Positions 8,965 to 17,580 of a DNA stretch of 64,000 bases are shown here, piece by piece. A program made the position numbers and the translations under genes. The notes below the pieces were generated by a model. That model was not told where the DNA came from and did not search any database. It saw only the letters and a program-made list of their open reading frames with translations. Positions within the stretch are counted from its first letter, which is position 1. Each line of letters starts with the position of its first letter. The stretch spans positions 2,468,730-2,532,729 of the forward strand of contig CP030887.1 of the NCBI GenBank assembly GCA_006969905.1. Reading direction: 5' to 3'. The DNA comes from Balneolaceae bacterium (GTDB lineage: Bacteria > Bacteroidota > Rhodothermia > Balneolales > Balneolaceae).

Positions 8965-11081
8965 TCGTTTGGCTGAGTTTTCGGGAATGTTAAGGTAAAC
9001 CTGCTCCCAATTTCCGGTGTAGATTCCAATTCGATATTTCCGTGATGAATAGCCATGATTTCTTTTACATAGGCTAAACCCAGCCCTGTACCTTTTTCTT
9101 TTGCTGCTTTTACGTTTGATTTAACACGGAAGAATTTATCAAATACTTTCTTTTGATCTTCAATACTTATTCCAAAACCAAAATCTGTAATCTGGACTTT
9201 CAAATGCTCTTCTTCTTCAAAGAGATATATTTCTATAGTACGATTAGGCTCTCCGTATTTGGCAGCGTTACTAATCAGGTTCTGAACAGCATCAAATACT
9301 AAATCCTTACTTGCTTTAATTATAAAGTCAGAACCTTCAACCCGGATATTTGCCTTAAGATTTTTACTGCTTAACAGGGCGTTAGAGAGTATTTTTACAT
9401 CATTGATGATTTGGAGCACATCTACATTGGTAAAATCAACGCTTGTTTTTCCGGCTTCGAGTTTTTGAACTTCAAGGAAACGGTTTACCAATTCATTCAT
9501 CCGTTCTCCCGACATGTATACTTCTTTCAACAACACATTTTCCTCATCCTTACTCATGGATTGATTATCCATTATAAGTTTAGTGATGCCTACAACACCC
9601 GTGATCGGATTCTTAAGTTCATGCACAATTACATTAATCATATCGTTGCGCTTCATATCCAGCAAACGGTCTTCAGTTTTGTCATGGATAATTACATAAG
9701 CGCCTTGTTGTTGTTCGTTTTCATCCAGTATGGACAGGTACTGGTAGTCGTAATAATAGGATGTTTCCTTATCACCATAAACAGTAAGCTCAGCCTGGTC
9801 TACCCGGACCGTGAAAGGATCGGGATAGTGCAGGGATTGAGTAGGTTTACTAAGAATAACATTTCTGTGTTTTAGAACTTCTTCAAGTGTGGTTTCTTTA
9901 GGATTTAATCGCAAACCTGCCAGCAAATCTATAAACTGGTTGTTTAGAAAACTGAATTTTTTATCAGACCCTATAACCCCTATCATGTCTTCAGAATAGG
10001 TTACCATATATCGGTTTTTCCATTCTTCAAGGATAATCTTTTCTACGTTAATTTTTTTATACCTCTTAAGGGTTAAGCGAATATTTTCCAAGGTTTCGTG
10101 CATCTGGTTAAATTCTGGCAGCTCAACATTACGGATGGAGTGCTCAAAATTAAGATCAGACAGAAAAGCTACATCTTCCAGCAGTGCCTGAACAGGTTTG
10201 TTTACCCGGGTACTTACATACCAGCTAAAAATGAACATAAAGAAAAGGATGGAGCCGGCAGCAATAAATGAAAATCTTATCAGCTGGTTCACAGGGTTTA
10301 AGATGAAACTATCTTCTACTGCAATGAGATGCCAAAACGGTATGCTTTGAAACCGGGACGAAACCACAAACCAGTTCCGGTTATCGAGAGCAATTGTTTT
10401 TTCACGTGAGAAACTTGCATCACCTATCAATTCAGCAGGGAAATCAAACTGTGCTCCCGGAATAATATTTGTTCCATTGGCATCTACAATGTTAGCTACA
10501 TAAATATCATCTCCCCCTAATGGAATGTTGATAAGATTATCACTCAGGGTCTGTGAGTTAAAGAACATATCCAGGTTATAAATATCACTGCCTATCTGGA
10601 TGGCACGTCTGCTCAGGAAAAAATCTACATCCTGTTCAGGGTCAGATACCCAGCTGACACTAATCAGGTTGCTTAAGCGGGAAGTAACCCAAGTTGGATT
10701 TATATTCGAATAGTCTACCTGGTTATAGATAGAACGATTTATGTTTACTTCCTGCCCCGTGCTGATATCAGTAATAATAATACGCATTAAACCGGGAGTA
10801 TAATTGATCGCTTTTGATACCAGGTTTTGTGTTTCTCCGGGGTTCAATATTAAATCTTCAGCGAGTTGATTGGCAGAATTTATCCAGTTTCTAAGGGTAT
10901 TGTCAGTTTGCCTGAGAGTATACTCCTGGAGTTGAGATACAATAGTAGTTCGCTCACGAATAATAGTCTCCCGGTATTGGGGACGTATAAACACCCAAAT
11001 AAGAGCTATTGCAGTAAGAATTAACGCAGAAGAGATAAAAAATATCCTATCCCTGAGCGTGAGCTTTTTGAACATTGTCAC
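8961..11081 (-). CDS. Membrane sensor histidine kinase with extracytoplasmic sensor domain
   Basis: A 706-residue two-component sensor kinase. One membrane segment lies at about 13-32 and another near 276-298, with a roughly 240-residue extracytoplasmic part between them that looks like a double-Cache fold. A PAS-like domain follows near 370-470. The kinase core has the H box HELKNP near 489, N box NLISNAAKYG near 600, G1 DFGFGIS and G2 GTGLGLAYV. No receiver domain is attached and no response regulator gene is adjacent, so its partner is elsewhere. It heads the three-gene unit with the FecR and PKD proteins. A second ATG two codons in is equally usable. Confidence 0.93.
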   Translation of the reverse strand: MTMFKKLTLRDRIFFISSALILTAIALIWVFIRPQYRETIIRERTTIVSQLQEYTLRQTDNTLRNWINSANQLAEDLILNPGETQNLVSKAINYTPGLMRIIITDISTGQEVNINRSIYNQVDYSNINPTWVTSRLSNLISVSWVSDPEQDVDFFLSRRAIQIGSDIYNLDMFFNSQTLSDNLINIPLGGDDIYVANIVDANGTNIIPGAQFDFPAELIGDASFSREKTIALDNRNWFVVSSRFQSIPFWHLIAVEDSFILNPVNQLIRFSFIAAGSILFFMFIFSWYVSTRVNKPVQALLEDVAFLSDLNFEHSIRNVELPEFNQMHETLENIRLTLKRYKKINVEKIILEEWKNRYMVTYSEDMIGVIGSDKKFSFLNNQFIDLLAGLRLNPKETTLEEVLKHRNVILSKPTQSLHYPDPFTVRVDQAELTVYGDKETSYYYDYQYLSILDENEQQQGAYVIIHDKTEDRLLDMKRNDMINVIVHELKNPITGVVGITKLIMDNQSMSKDEENVLLKEVYMSGERMNELVNRFLEVQKLEAGKTSVDFTNVDVLQIINDVKILSNALLSSKNLKANIRVEGSDFIIKASKDLVFDAVQNLISNAAKYGEPNRTIEIYLFEEEEHLKVQITDFGFGISIEDQKKVFDKFFRVKSNVKAAKEKGTGLGLAYVKEIMAIHHGNIELESTPEIGSRFTLTFPKTQPNE

Positions 11082-11232
11082 CCCTTAATTAATCAAGGTA
11101 ATTTCGATCTATTGCTAAATAAATGCGATTAGAATCAATTAAGATATTTCACTTTCTTATTTCCGGCAGTTAATGGTAACTTAACAAAATGTTAATCCAG
11201 TTTTTTGTCGGGAAAGTGTTTCTTTTTATAAC

Positions 11233-11505
11233 ATGTTAACGAATATGATTATTGGAAAGGACTTTAATACCAAGGCGAAATTATTGCTTTCAAAAATTGC
11301 TGAATCGGGATATGAGGAAGGAGGTAAGGCTGTAAGTGTAAAACCTATTTGTAAAGAGCTTAAGCTTGATAAAACAGAAGCAAAAAACCTACTGGAGTAC
11401 CTGGAATCTAAATCCTGTTTAGTTCTGCACAGCTATGGTGGGCCTTATCTCTATGATGAAGTATACCTCACAAAAAAAGGTTTACACAAAAGCCAAAAAA
11501 AATAG
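11233..11505 (+). CDS. Small winged-helix-like protein, unknown function
   Basis: 90 residues, mostly helical with a charged C-terminus. The pattern (KAKLLLSKIAES, then CKELKLDKTEAKNLLEYLESKSCLV, then a basic beta-like end) looks like a small winged-helix fold such as those that bind DNA, but I cannot assign a family. It stands alone on the plus strand between the divergent kinase operon and the convergent metalloprotease, and a strong terminator begins at the last base of its stop codon, which supports it being a real gene. Confidence 0.6.
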   Translation: MLTNMIIGKDFNTKAKLLLSKIAESGYEEGGKAVSVKPICKELKLDKTEAKNLLEYLESKSCLVLHSYGGPYLYDEVYLTKKGLHKSQKK

Positions 11506-11524
11506 GGCTCCGGAAGAGCCCTTT
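11505..11524. terminator. Bidirectional terminator
   Basis: GGGCTC (11505-11510) pairs perfectly with GAGCCC (11516-11521) around a 5-nt loop. The hairpin is followed by TTT on the plus strand and preceded by eight A residues (11495-11502), which give a T tract on the minus strand. It sits between two convergent genes, so it can serve both. Confidence 0.85.
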
Positions 11525-11528
11525 GTTA

Positions 11529-13994
11529 TTATTCAGGATTAATTATCTGATCGATTCTTTCAATCGAATCTTTTATATGTGCAAGAGATGCAGGATTACT
11601 TATTGATCTTGAAGCTGATGTTAAGTCTTTTTTGAGTTGGTTTAGCTCAAACCTTAATGCAGGCCGAATATCAGAATCCTTGATATCTATTCTTGGCCCA
11701 AAGAAGCCTCCGCCAAAGGTATCGGTTTCGAAATGTGTTTGTACAGAGCTTAAGTATTCACGTTGCAGATTTCTTCTGAAAGCATCAATCGAGCGATTCC
11801 CATAGATCTCAGACCAAATTCCTCTTCTCAGGTCTTTTAGCATACTGTAGAGATTGTATGAATTTTTGGGATCCATTTCGTTTTGTTCAACCAAACGAAC
11901 AATAACCCCCGGGTTTAGTATGCCGTTTAAGATACTTGACTGAAGCCCTTTTATTCGTTCAAGGGCACCCGCATGCTCTATTCGCGAAAGTATGTCTTGG
12001 TCTAACAACCAATCCGGAGTGGTAAAAGCATGTTCGTTTAAGAACTCCATAGCACGCTCCTGGTCTTTTTTGGAAACAGGTTGATAGGCCGGGCCGGGTT
12101 GATTGGAAGCCTTCCTTTGCTGATAGACACCGCCTATGTTTGTAGTTACATGACGGGCATAACGCCTCCACTGAAAAACAAGCTCGCCATAAATTTCCTC
12201 AAGATCGGAGTAATCCTCACCGGGAGTAGATGTCCATTCAATCAGGTTTGGAACTACTCTTTTAAGATTCATAAGGCCATAAGTGCTGGCTTTTACCGGG
12301 TCATCGCCCAGGTCTTCTGTTTGTGAAGAAGGATCATACCCCGTAGATGAAGCAAAACGATAGACAGGATCTCCGGCCTTTTCTTCAATCCATTGATCAA
12401 GTATAGGTTTTTCATCTTCGGGAGTTTCAACATCCGGGATCACACGATAACCCCAGTTGATGGAGTATTTGTCATAAGGGCCAATTTGCCTGATGAAGCG
12501 AATACCTTCATCACCGGGTTGTGCGATATAGTTTTGGCGGGCATACTCCATTATTGTAGTAGCAATACCATATTTTTGAGTAAAGGAACCGGATCGTAAA
12601 GAGTCAACAGGGTAAGCCGAACTGGATTGCATGTTGTGAGGGAGCCCAAGTGCATGCCCCACTTCATGCGAGATAACACGGCGCATGGTTTCACCAATCA
12701 AATCATCATCAAGAATCAGTTTTCTTGCATCAGGGTTTGCAGCACCTGTCTCAATCATCAAGCGGTTTCTGTAAGACCGCATATGATTATGGTACCATAC
12801 AATATCACTTTCAATTATTTCTCCGGAACGCGGGTCAGAAACACTAGGGCCTACAGCATTGCGAACCGTGCTGGCAACCCAGCGTACAGTGGAATACCTG
12901 ATATCTTCGGGGCTCCAATCCGGGTCTTCTTCCGGCGTTGGAGGCAATTTCGCAATAACAGCATTTTTGAAGCCCGCTTCTTCAAAAGCTTCGTTCCAAT
13001 CTTCAATACCCTGTATTATATAGCTGCGATATTTTTCGGGGGTAGCTGGGTCCAGGTAGTATACAATAGGCTCAACAGGTTCAACAAGCTCTCCTCGAAA
13101 GTAAGCATCCGGGTTTTTAGGCTCCAAGCGCCATCTTCTTATGTACTGTTCTTGGGAAGCTTTCTGCTCTTCTGAGCCAAAGTCGATTTGTCGTATCGTA
13201 AACCAACCGACTCTATAATCGGCATAACGTTTTTGCATGGGTTCTTCAGGCAATAATACTATTGACTGGCTTACTTCCATAGAAAGAGTCTGTGCATTAT
13301 TATCAGAAGGAGGGTTAGCAGAGATATAGGTCATTATTTGCCTCACCTCAATATTTTCAGGAAAGCTTCGGATTGATTGTATAAAACTTCTTTTACTATC
13401 CAGCCTGCGTACCTGGTATCTTTTTCTGAGAAACTGTGGTAACCCGCTAATTGCCTCAACATCTGTTGAAAACAGGTCAGTAACATCAATGATTACGCCT
13501 GATGAATCTTTATTAAGGGCTTCAATATTAAATGCAAAGAGGACGGGCTCAAAGTTGTTAGCCCTTACTGATTTGTATACCGGTAATTCCTCATCAGCTA
13601 TGGCTTCAAAAGATCTTTTCCGCATCAAGATCTTATCCTTTTCCCTGTAGAAACTGATCACCTGTTCTGCAGATTTTGAGCCGGCTGAGTTAAAGCCTGA
13701 ATATCCCGAAGGTACACCTGCAACCCTGCTTACCATTAAAAAGTCCCGGTTCAGTAATTCATTTGATATTTCGAAGTAATACTTGTCATCTTGCTCATAA
13801 ATAGTAATTACTCCTTCATCTGTTTTAGCGGAACTTTTAATTACATCTGAGAAAGTTTTAATGCCATCCTTTTTAGGAGGGGGCTTTTTCAGGGAAGTGG
13901 CATTGTTTGTACTTACCTCTTTTGATCCTGTACATCCATTAAAAATAACCACAATACCTATTAGTAAAGAAAGAAATAGAAATCGCTTTGACAT
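11529..13994 (-). CDS. Zinc-dependent metalloprotease, DUF5117/DUF4953-type lipoprotein
   Basis: Large secreted metallopeptidase of about 821 residues from the chosen start. The chosen ATG (13994) is nine codons inside the longest frame (14021) because it gives a compact signal peptide with lipobox FNGC, making it a probable lipoprotein. Around residues 443-453 lies the extended zinc motif HEVGHALGLPHN (HExxHxxGxxH), with a downstream TTIMEYAR segment that fits a met-turn, as in the metzincin-like DUF5117/DUF4953 family. Natural substrates of this family are unknown. It is alone on its strand, convergent with the small gene to its left. Confidence 0.88.
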   Translation of the reverse strand: MSKRFLFLSLLIGIVVIFNGCTGSKEVSTNNATSLKKPPPKKDGIKTFSDVIKSSAKTDEGVITIYEQDDKYYFEISNELLNRDFLMVSRVAGVPSGYSGFNSAGSKSAEQVISFYREKDKILMRKRSFEAIADEELPVYKSVRANNFEPVLFAFNIEALNKDSSGVIIDVTDLFSTDVEAISGLPQFLRKRYQVRRLDSKRSFIQSIRSFPENIEVRQIMTYISANPPSDNNAQTLSMEVSQSIVLLPEEPMQKRYADYRVGWFTIRQIDFGSEEQKASQEQYIRRWRLEPKNPDAYFRGELVEPVEPIVYYLDPATPEKYRSYIIQGIEDWNEAFEEAGFKNAVIAKLPPTPEEDPDWSPEDIRYSTVRWVASTVRNAVGPSVSDPRSGEIIESDIVWYHNHMRSYRNRLMIETGAANPDARKLILDDDLIGETMRRVISHEVGHALGLPHNMQSSSAYPVDSLRSGSFTQKYGIATTIMEYARQNYIAQPGDEGIRFIRQIGPYDKYSINWGYRVIPDVETPEDEKPILDQWIEEKAGDPVYRFASSTGYDPSSQTEDLGDDPVKASTYGLMNLKRVVPNLIEWTSTPGEDYSDLEEIYGELVFQWRRYARHVTTNIGGVYQQRKASNQPGPAYQPVSKKDQERAMEFLNEHAFTTPDWLLDQDILSRIEHAGALERIKGLQSSILNGILNPGVIVRLVEQNEMDPKNSYNLYSMLKDLRRGIWSEIYGNRSIDAFRRNLQREYLSSVQTHFETDTFGGGFFGPRIDIKDSDIRPALRFELNQLKKDLTSASRSISNPASLAHIKDSIERIDQIINPE

Positions 13995-14207
13995 AATTAT
14001 GCTTTGATTTAATGATTGCAATGAAAGTAGGTAAAAAGTACCTGCTCAAAAGTAAAAATGAATTAAGCATAGTTGTTGTTTTCTTACTCTGTACTGAGCG
14101 TAAAGTTTTGCAGAAACCTTATTACTATTTACAAACTGTAAGCGTTTTTTCAGGAAAAAATACCTACCTTTTCGCACCAAAAATTTTAGCAAAAAAACCT
14201 TCAGATT

Positions 14208-15323
14208 ATGATTATCGGAGTACCAAAAGAAATTAAAACACACGAAAACCGCGTAGCTATTCAACCAGGCGGAGTAATGCAGATGAAGAGAAACGGGCAT
14301 GACGTTCTCATCCAGAAAGGAGCAGGTTTAGGTAGTGGCTTCAGTGACCAGGAATACATGAATGCCGGGGCAACTATTTTAAGTGATGTAGATGATCTTT
14401 GGAAGCGTGCTGATATGATTATGAAGGTAAAAGAGCCTATTGCGGAAGAATATCCGCGTATGAAGGAAGGCCAGGTTATTTTTACCTATTTCCATTTTGC
14501 AGCTGACGAAGCATTAACCAAAGCGGTAGTTGATTCAAAGTGTATTGCAATTGCCTACGAAACTGTAGAAAAAGCAGACCGGTCTCTGCCCCTGTTAATA
14601 CCAATGAGTGAAGTAGCAGGAAGGATGGCATCTCAGGAAGGCGCAAAATATCTTGAGAAATCCCTTGGAGGAAGGGGAGTTCTTATGGGAGGAATCCCAG
14701 GCGTACCTCCTGCAAATGTTTTAGTACTGGGTGGTGGAATTGTAGGTGTTAATGCTGCAAAAATAGCGGCAGGAATGGGTGCCAATACTACTATAATGGA
14801 TATTAGTATGCCTCGCCTTCGCTACCTGGATGATGTAATGCCAGCTAATATTACAACCATGTTTTCTTCTGAGGCTCATATCCGCAATATGCTGCCTCAT
14901 GTTGATTTGATCATTGGGGCTGTATTGAAGCCGGGTGCAAAAGCCCCCCATTTGATTACCCGTGATATGTTAAAAGAAATGCGTCCCGGCACGGTTTTGG
15001 TTGATGTAGCCATTGATCAGGGAGGTTGCTTTGAAACTGCTAAGCCCACTACACATGATGACCCGATTTACATTATTGATGATATTGTACATTATTGTGT
15101 AGCCAATATGCCGGGTGCGGTTCCTTTCACTTCTACACTGGGGCTTACCAATGTAACACTGCCTTATGCGGTAGCACTTGCTAATAAAGGATGGAAGCAG
15201 GCCCTTAAGGATGATAAAGAGTTATTGATGGGCTTAAATGTGGCGTATGGAACTATTGTTTATGAAGATGTAGCCACTGCCTTTGGAATGGATTGGGAAC
15301 CTGTTGAAACAGTTCTTAATTAA
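14208..15323 (+). CDS. ald: Alanine dehydrogenase
   Basis: NAD-dependent L-alanine dehydrogenase (L-alanine + NAD+ to pyruvate + ammonium). 371 residues matches the family length. The N-terminal GVPKEIKTHENRVA signature lies at residues 4-17. A glycine-rich nucleotide loop (LGGGIVGVNAAK) is near 172-183 and a conserved DVAIDQGGCFET segment near 266-277. A possible weak half-site for a LacI-type regulator lies upstream at 14137-14150 but is not convincing. A monocistronic unit, closed by a strong terminator. Confidence 0.97.
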   Translation: MIIGVPKEIKTHENRVAIQPGGVMQMKRNGHDVLIQKGAGLGSGFSDQEYMNAGATILSDVDDLWKRADMIMKVKEPIAEEYPRMKEGQVIFTYFHFAADEALTKAVVDSKCIAIAYETVEKADRSLPLLIPMSEVAGRMASQEGAKYLEKSLGGRGVLMGGIPGVPPANVLVLGGGIVGVNAAKIAAGMGANTTIMDISMPRLRYLDDVMPANITTMFSSEAHIRNMLPHVDLIIGAVLKPGAKAPHLITRDMLKEMRPGTVLVDVAIDQGGCFETAKPTTHDDPIYIIDDIVHYCVANMPGAVPFTSTLGLTNVTLPYAVALANKGWKQALKDDKELLMGLNVAYGTIVYEDVATAFGMDWEPVETVLN

Positions 15324-15350
15324 ATTTCTTTTTCAAATTATTAATCGAAC

Positions 15351-15381
15351 AAAAAAGCCAATCATTTCGATTGGCTTTTTT
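15351..15381. terminator. Bidirectional terminator after ald
   Basis: GCCAATC (15357-15363) pairs with GATTGGC (15369-15375) around ATTTC, flanked by AAAAAA on the left and TTTTTT on the right. The symmetric A/T tracts let it end both ald and the DUF2892 gene on the opposite strand. Confidence 0.93.
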
Positions 15382-15394
15382 AATATCAGCTAAT

Positions 15395-15604
15395 TTATGC
15401 TTCGGTAACTTTGCAAGTCTTAATTCCGAAAGGAGCGTAAAGCGGACAAAAGCTTACAAGGCTGGTTAATACAAAAACACCTGATAGTACCATTAGTGTA
15501 ATTCCTAATGCCCCGGTAATTATGTCCATGAAGTATAGTGTGGTAAAAATGGCAGCAATAATTACGCGGATGATTCGGTCTGCTGTTCCCATATTCTTTT
15601 TCAT
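15395..15604 (-). CDS. DUF2892 small membrane protein
   Basis: 69 residues with two hydrophobic helices (about 8-27 and 30-50) and a C-terminal loop holding two cysteines (CPLYAPFGIKTC). This is the YgaP-like transmembrane family DUF2892, often found beside rhodaneses and other sulfur-handling genes. It lies 76 bp downstream of a Crp/Fnr regulator gene whose stop codon is overlapped by a palindrome, so it is probably this regulator's direct target. The biochemical role of stand-alone DUF2892 proteins is not established. Confidence 0.85.
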   Translation of the reverse strand: MKKNMGTADRIIRVIIAAIFTTLYFMDIITGALGITLMVLSGVFVLTSLVSFCPLYAPFGIKTCKVTEA

Positions 15605-15644
15605 AGGTCTGTTGGTTTATTGAGGTTTATCTATTTGCTTGACG

Positions 15645-15690
15645 CAATATTAATGAATCTGCAAAAACTATTCTGTGACTTTAGTCACCA
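15645..15690 (-). promoter_or_regulatory. Candidate Crp/Fnr operator and promoter for the DUF2892 gene
   Basis: A perfect palindrome, GTGAC TTTA GTCAC (15675-15688), covers the stop codon of the Crp/Fnr gene. On the minus strand a TAATATTG box (15645-15652), one mismatch from the Bacteroidota -7 consensus TAnnTTTG, is centred exactly 33 bp downstream of the palindrome centre. That puts the operator near -42 from a predicted start, the classical activator position. The same spacing occurs at 53825-53868. Confidence 0.6.
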
Positions 15691-16310
15691 CTGCCAATTA
15701 TTTTTATACCTTGTTCTGTTTGCTCAATAGAACCTTCAGATTCGAGTTTTTTGAGAAGCCTGCTAACCACTTCCCTGGCTGTTCCAAGTTCATTTGCTAT
15801 TTCACGATGGGATAAACTTAAGATATCTGAATAGGTAAGGCTGGATTTCTCCTTTAGATATTTTAAAAGCCGTACATCAAGCTTATCAAAAAGAATATGA
15901 TTGATGGTATCCAGAAGTTCGCTATATCTCAGGTTGTACTGCTCATAAAAAAGTGTGTTAAGTCCGGGATATTGTTTTATCCAATCCGGTATTTTTTCAA
16001 CAGGTAAAAGCAATACTTCAGTTTCCTCTTCGGTAATTGCAAAGATTTTACTGGGTTCGTCCTTTAAACTTGCAGCAAAAGACATTATGCAGCTTTCGTT
16101 GGGTTTTATATAGTACAAAAGCAATTCCTTTTCTTCGTACCTGGTAAAGACTTTAATAAGCCCTTTCAATACAAGTGGAATAGCACCTACATATTGTCCC
16201 TTCCGGAGAATCTCAAAGTTTTTGGGAATTGTTTTTACCGTTGAGTTCAATTCAATGGCTGAAACAAGATCGGGATTAAAACCGGAAAGTATATCGAAGC
16301 CTTTATCCAT
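15681..16310 (-). CDS. Crp/Fnr-family transcriptional regulator (first of two paralogs)
   Basis: A 209-residue regulator with an N-terminal cyclic-nucleotide-binding-like beta barrel and a C-terminal winged helix; the recognition region ELGTAREVVSRLLKKLE is near 172-188. A single cysteine sits in a conserved LLYYIKPNESCIMSF block, shared with the paralog at 53865-54485, which has LLYYIHPGETCVMSF. There is no N-terminal Fnr iron-sulfur cysteine cluster. The gene is 14 bp after the permease gene and directly upstream of the DUF2892 gene. Likely responds to a redox or sulfur-related signal; this is inferred from neighbours only. Confidence 0.9.
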   Translation of the reverse strand: MDKGFDILSGFNPDLVSAIELNSTVKTIPKNFEILRKGQYVGAIPLVLKGLIKVFTRYEEKELLLYYIKPNESCIMSFAASLKDEPSKIFAITEEETEVLLLPVEKIPDWIKQYPGLNTLFYEQYNLRYSELLDTINHILFDKLDVRLLKYLKEKSSLTYSDILSLSHREIANELGTAREVVSRLLKKLESEGSIEQTEQGIKIIGSGD

Positions 16311-16324
16311 GAGTCATTGAATTA

Positions 16325-17551
16325 TCACCGCCCATAAGAAATAACCTTAAGCGGATCTGTTTTGGCAGCTATTCGGGCAGGAATCCAGGAAGCGAGGCCA
16401 CATAACACGAAGGTAACAAGGGCTACGATAAGAAAGTCCAAAAGGTGAGGTTCCACCGGCGCATAGCTCATATAATAATTTTCTTCTGATAGTGGGATGA
16501 TCTGGAATTCACTTTGCAGAAATGCAAAAAGCAATGATATGCCAATACCAATAGAAAGCCCTATAGCTGCCACAATCAATCCCTCTAAAAGAAAAACCTT
16601 GCGAACAGTGCCGGATTTGGTTCCCATTGTCTTTAGTATGCCAATGTCACGTGTTCGTTCAAGAATCATCATTAAAACCGTTCCAATCAGGTTAAAAGCA
16701 GCAACAATAATCATTACACTAATAACCAATGGGATCAGGTTTTCCTGAAGCTCAACCCAGGCAAAAATATTTCCGAACTTATCATAAATGGAGGTATTGA
16801 AATAAGGGAAAGGTATGCGGTCATCAAGAACAGTTTGGAAAGCTTTGACTTGAGACGCATCCGCTAACTGGATTTCTATTCCATTAGCTTCTTTATCATT
16901 CATTTTAAAAAGCTCGCGTACATGGCTTTTTTCGGAAATGGCAAACACATCATCAAACTGATCAATACCGGTTTCATACAGCCCGGTAAGGACAAACTGT
17001 TTAATGTTGGGTGAATTAAGTAATGATGGGATTCCCTCAATCGTATAAACGGTAATAATATCCCCAACCTCAGCTTGTAGCTGGGATGCGAGTTTTGAGC
17101 CCAACACCAAGCCGGGCATACCATTCGATTGAGTTCCCAGGTCATATACCCCAGTTCTAACATATTCCTTAAGGTCAGAGACCCCACCTTCACGTTCAAC
17201 TCCTTTCAGGATGGTTCCGGTAACCTCATCCCTGGTTTGTATCATAACCTGTCCTTCAATTACAGCTTGCTTTTGCTCTATCTCAGGGAATTGATCAAGG
17301 TAGGTAAGAAGAGTGTCAGAACGCTCTACAAAAGGATCAAGATACTGGGTGATTGTAAAATGCGGTGCAAACCCAAGCACTTTATCATTGATGGTAGATT
17401 TGAATCCATGAACAATTGAAAGTGCAATCAGCAACCCGGCTGAACCAATAGCAACGCCCGTAATGGACATAATTTTTATAAAAGACAAAAACCGAGACCC
17501 CTTGCGGCTTCCTTTAAAATACCGGAGTGCTAAATAGGTCTCTAATTTCAT
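16325..17551 (-). CDS. ABC transporter permease, LolC/LolE type
   Basis: 408 residues with one N-terminal membrane helix (about 25-47), a large periplasmic MacB/LolC-like domain (about 50-270), then three helices in an FtsX-type domain (about 272-400). Members of this family extract lipoproteins from the inner membrane for transfer to LolA, working with the ATPase LolD. The N-terminal ALRYFKGSRKGSRFLSFI segment is typical of LolC/E. No ATPase gene is adjacent. It follows lysS by 29 bp on the same strand and precedes the Crp/Fnr gene by 14 bp. Whether it is LolC or LolE cannot be decided from sequence alone. Confidence 0.88.
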   Translation of the reverse strand: MKLETYLALRYFKGSRKGSRFLSFIKIMSITGVAIGSAGLLIALSIVHGFKSTINDKVLGFAPHFTITQYLDPFVERSDTLLTYLDQFPEIEQKQAVIEGQVMIQTRDEVTGTILKGVEREGGVSDLKEYVRTGVYDLGTQSNGMPGLVLGSKLASQLQAEVGDIITVYTIEGIPSLLNSPNIKQFVLTGLYETGIDQFDDVFAISEKSHVRELFKMNDKEANGIEIQLADASQVKAFQTVLDDRIPFPYFNTSIYDKFGNIFAWVELQENLIPLVISVMIIVAAFNLIGTVLMMILERTRDIGILKTMGTKSGTVRKVFLLEGLIVAAIGLSIGIGISLLFAFLQSEFQIIPLSEENYYMSYAPVEPHLLDFLIVALVTFVLCGLASWIPARIAAKTDPLKVISYGR

Positions 17552-17580
17552 AGTTGGGAGTGTATCGGTTGGCCAGAGTT

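Noticed and set aside
14137-14150. LacI-type operator upstream of ald
   Set aside because: Only the left half (TGTAAGCG) fits; the right half lacks the CA end. Too weak to list as a site.
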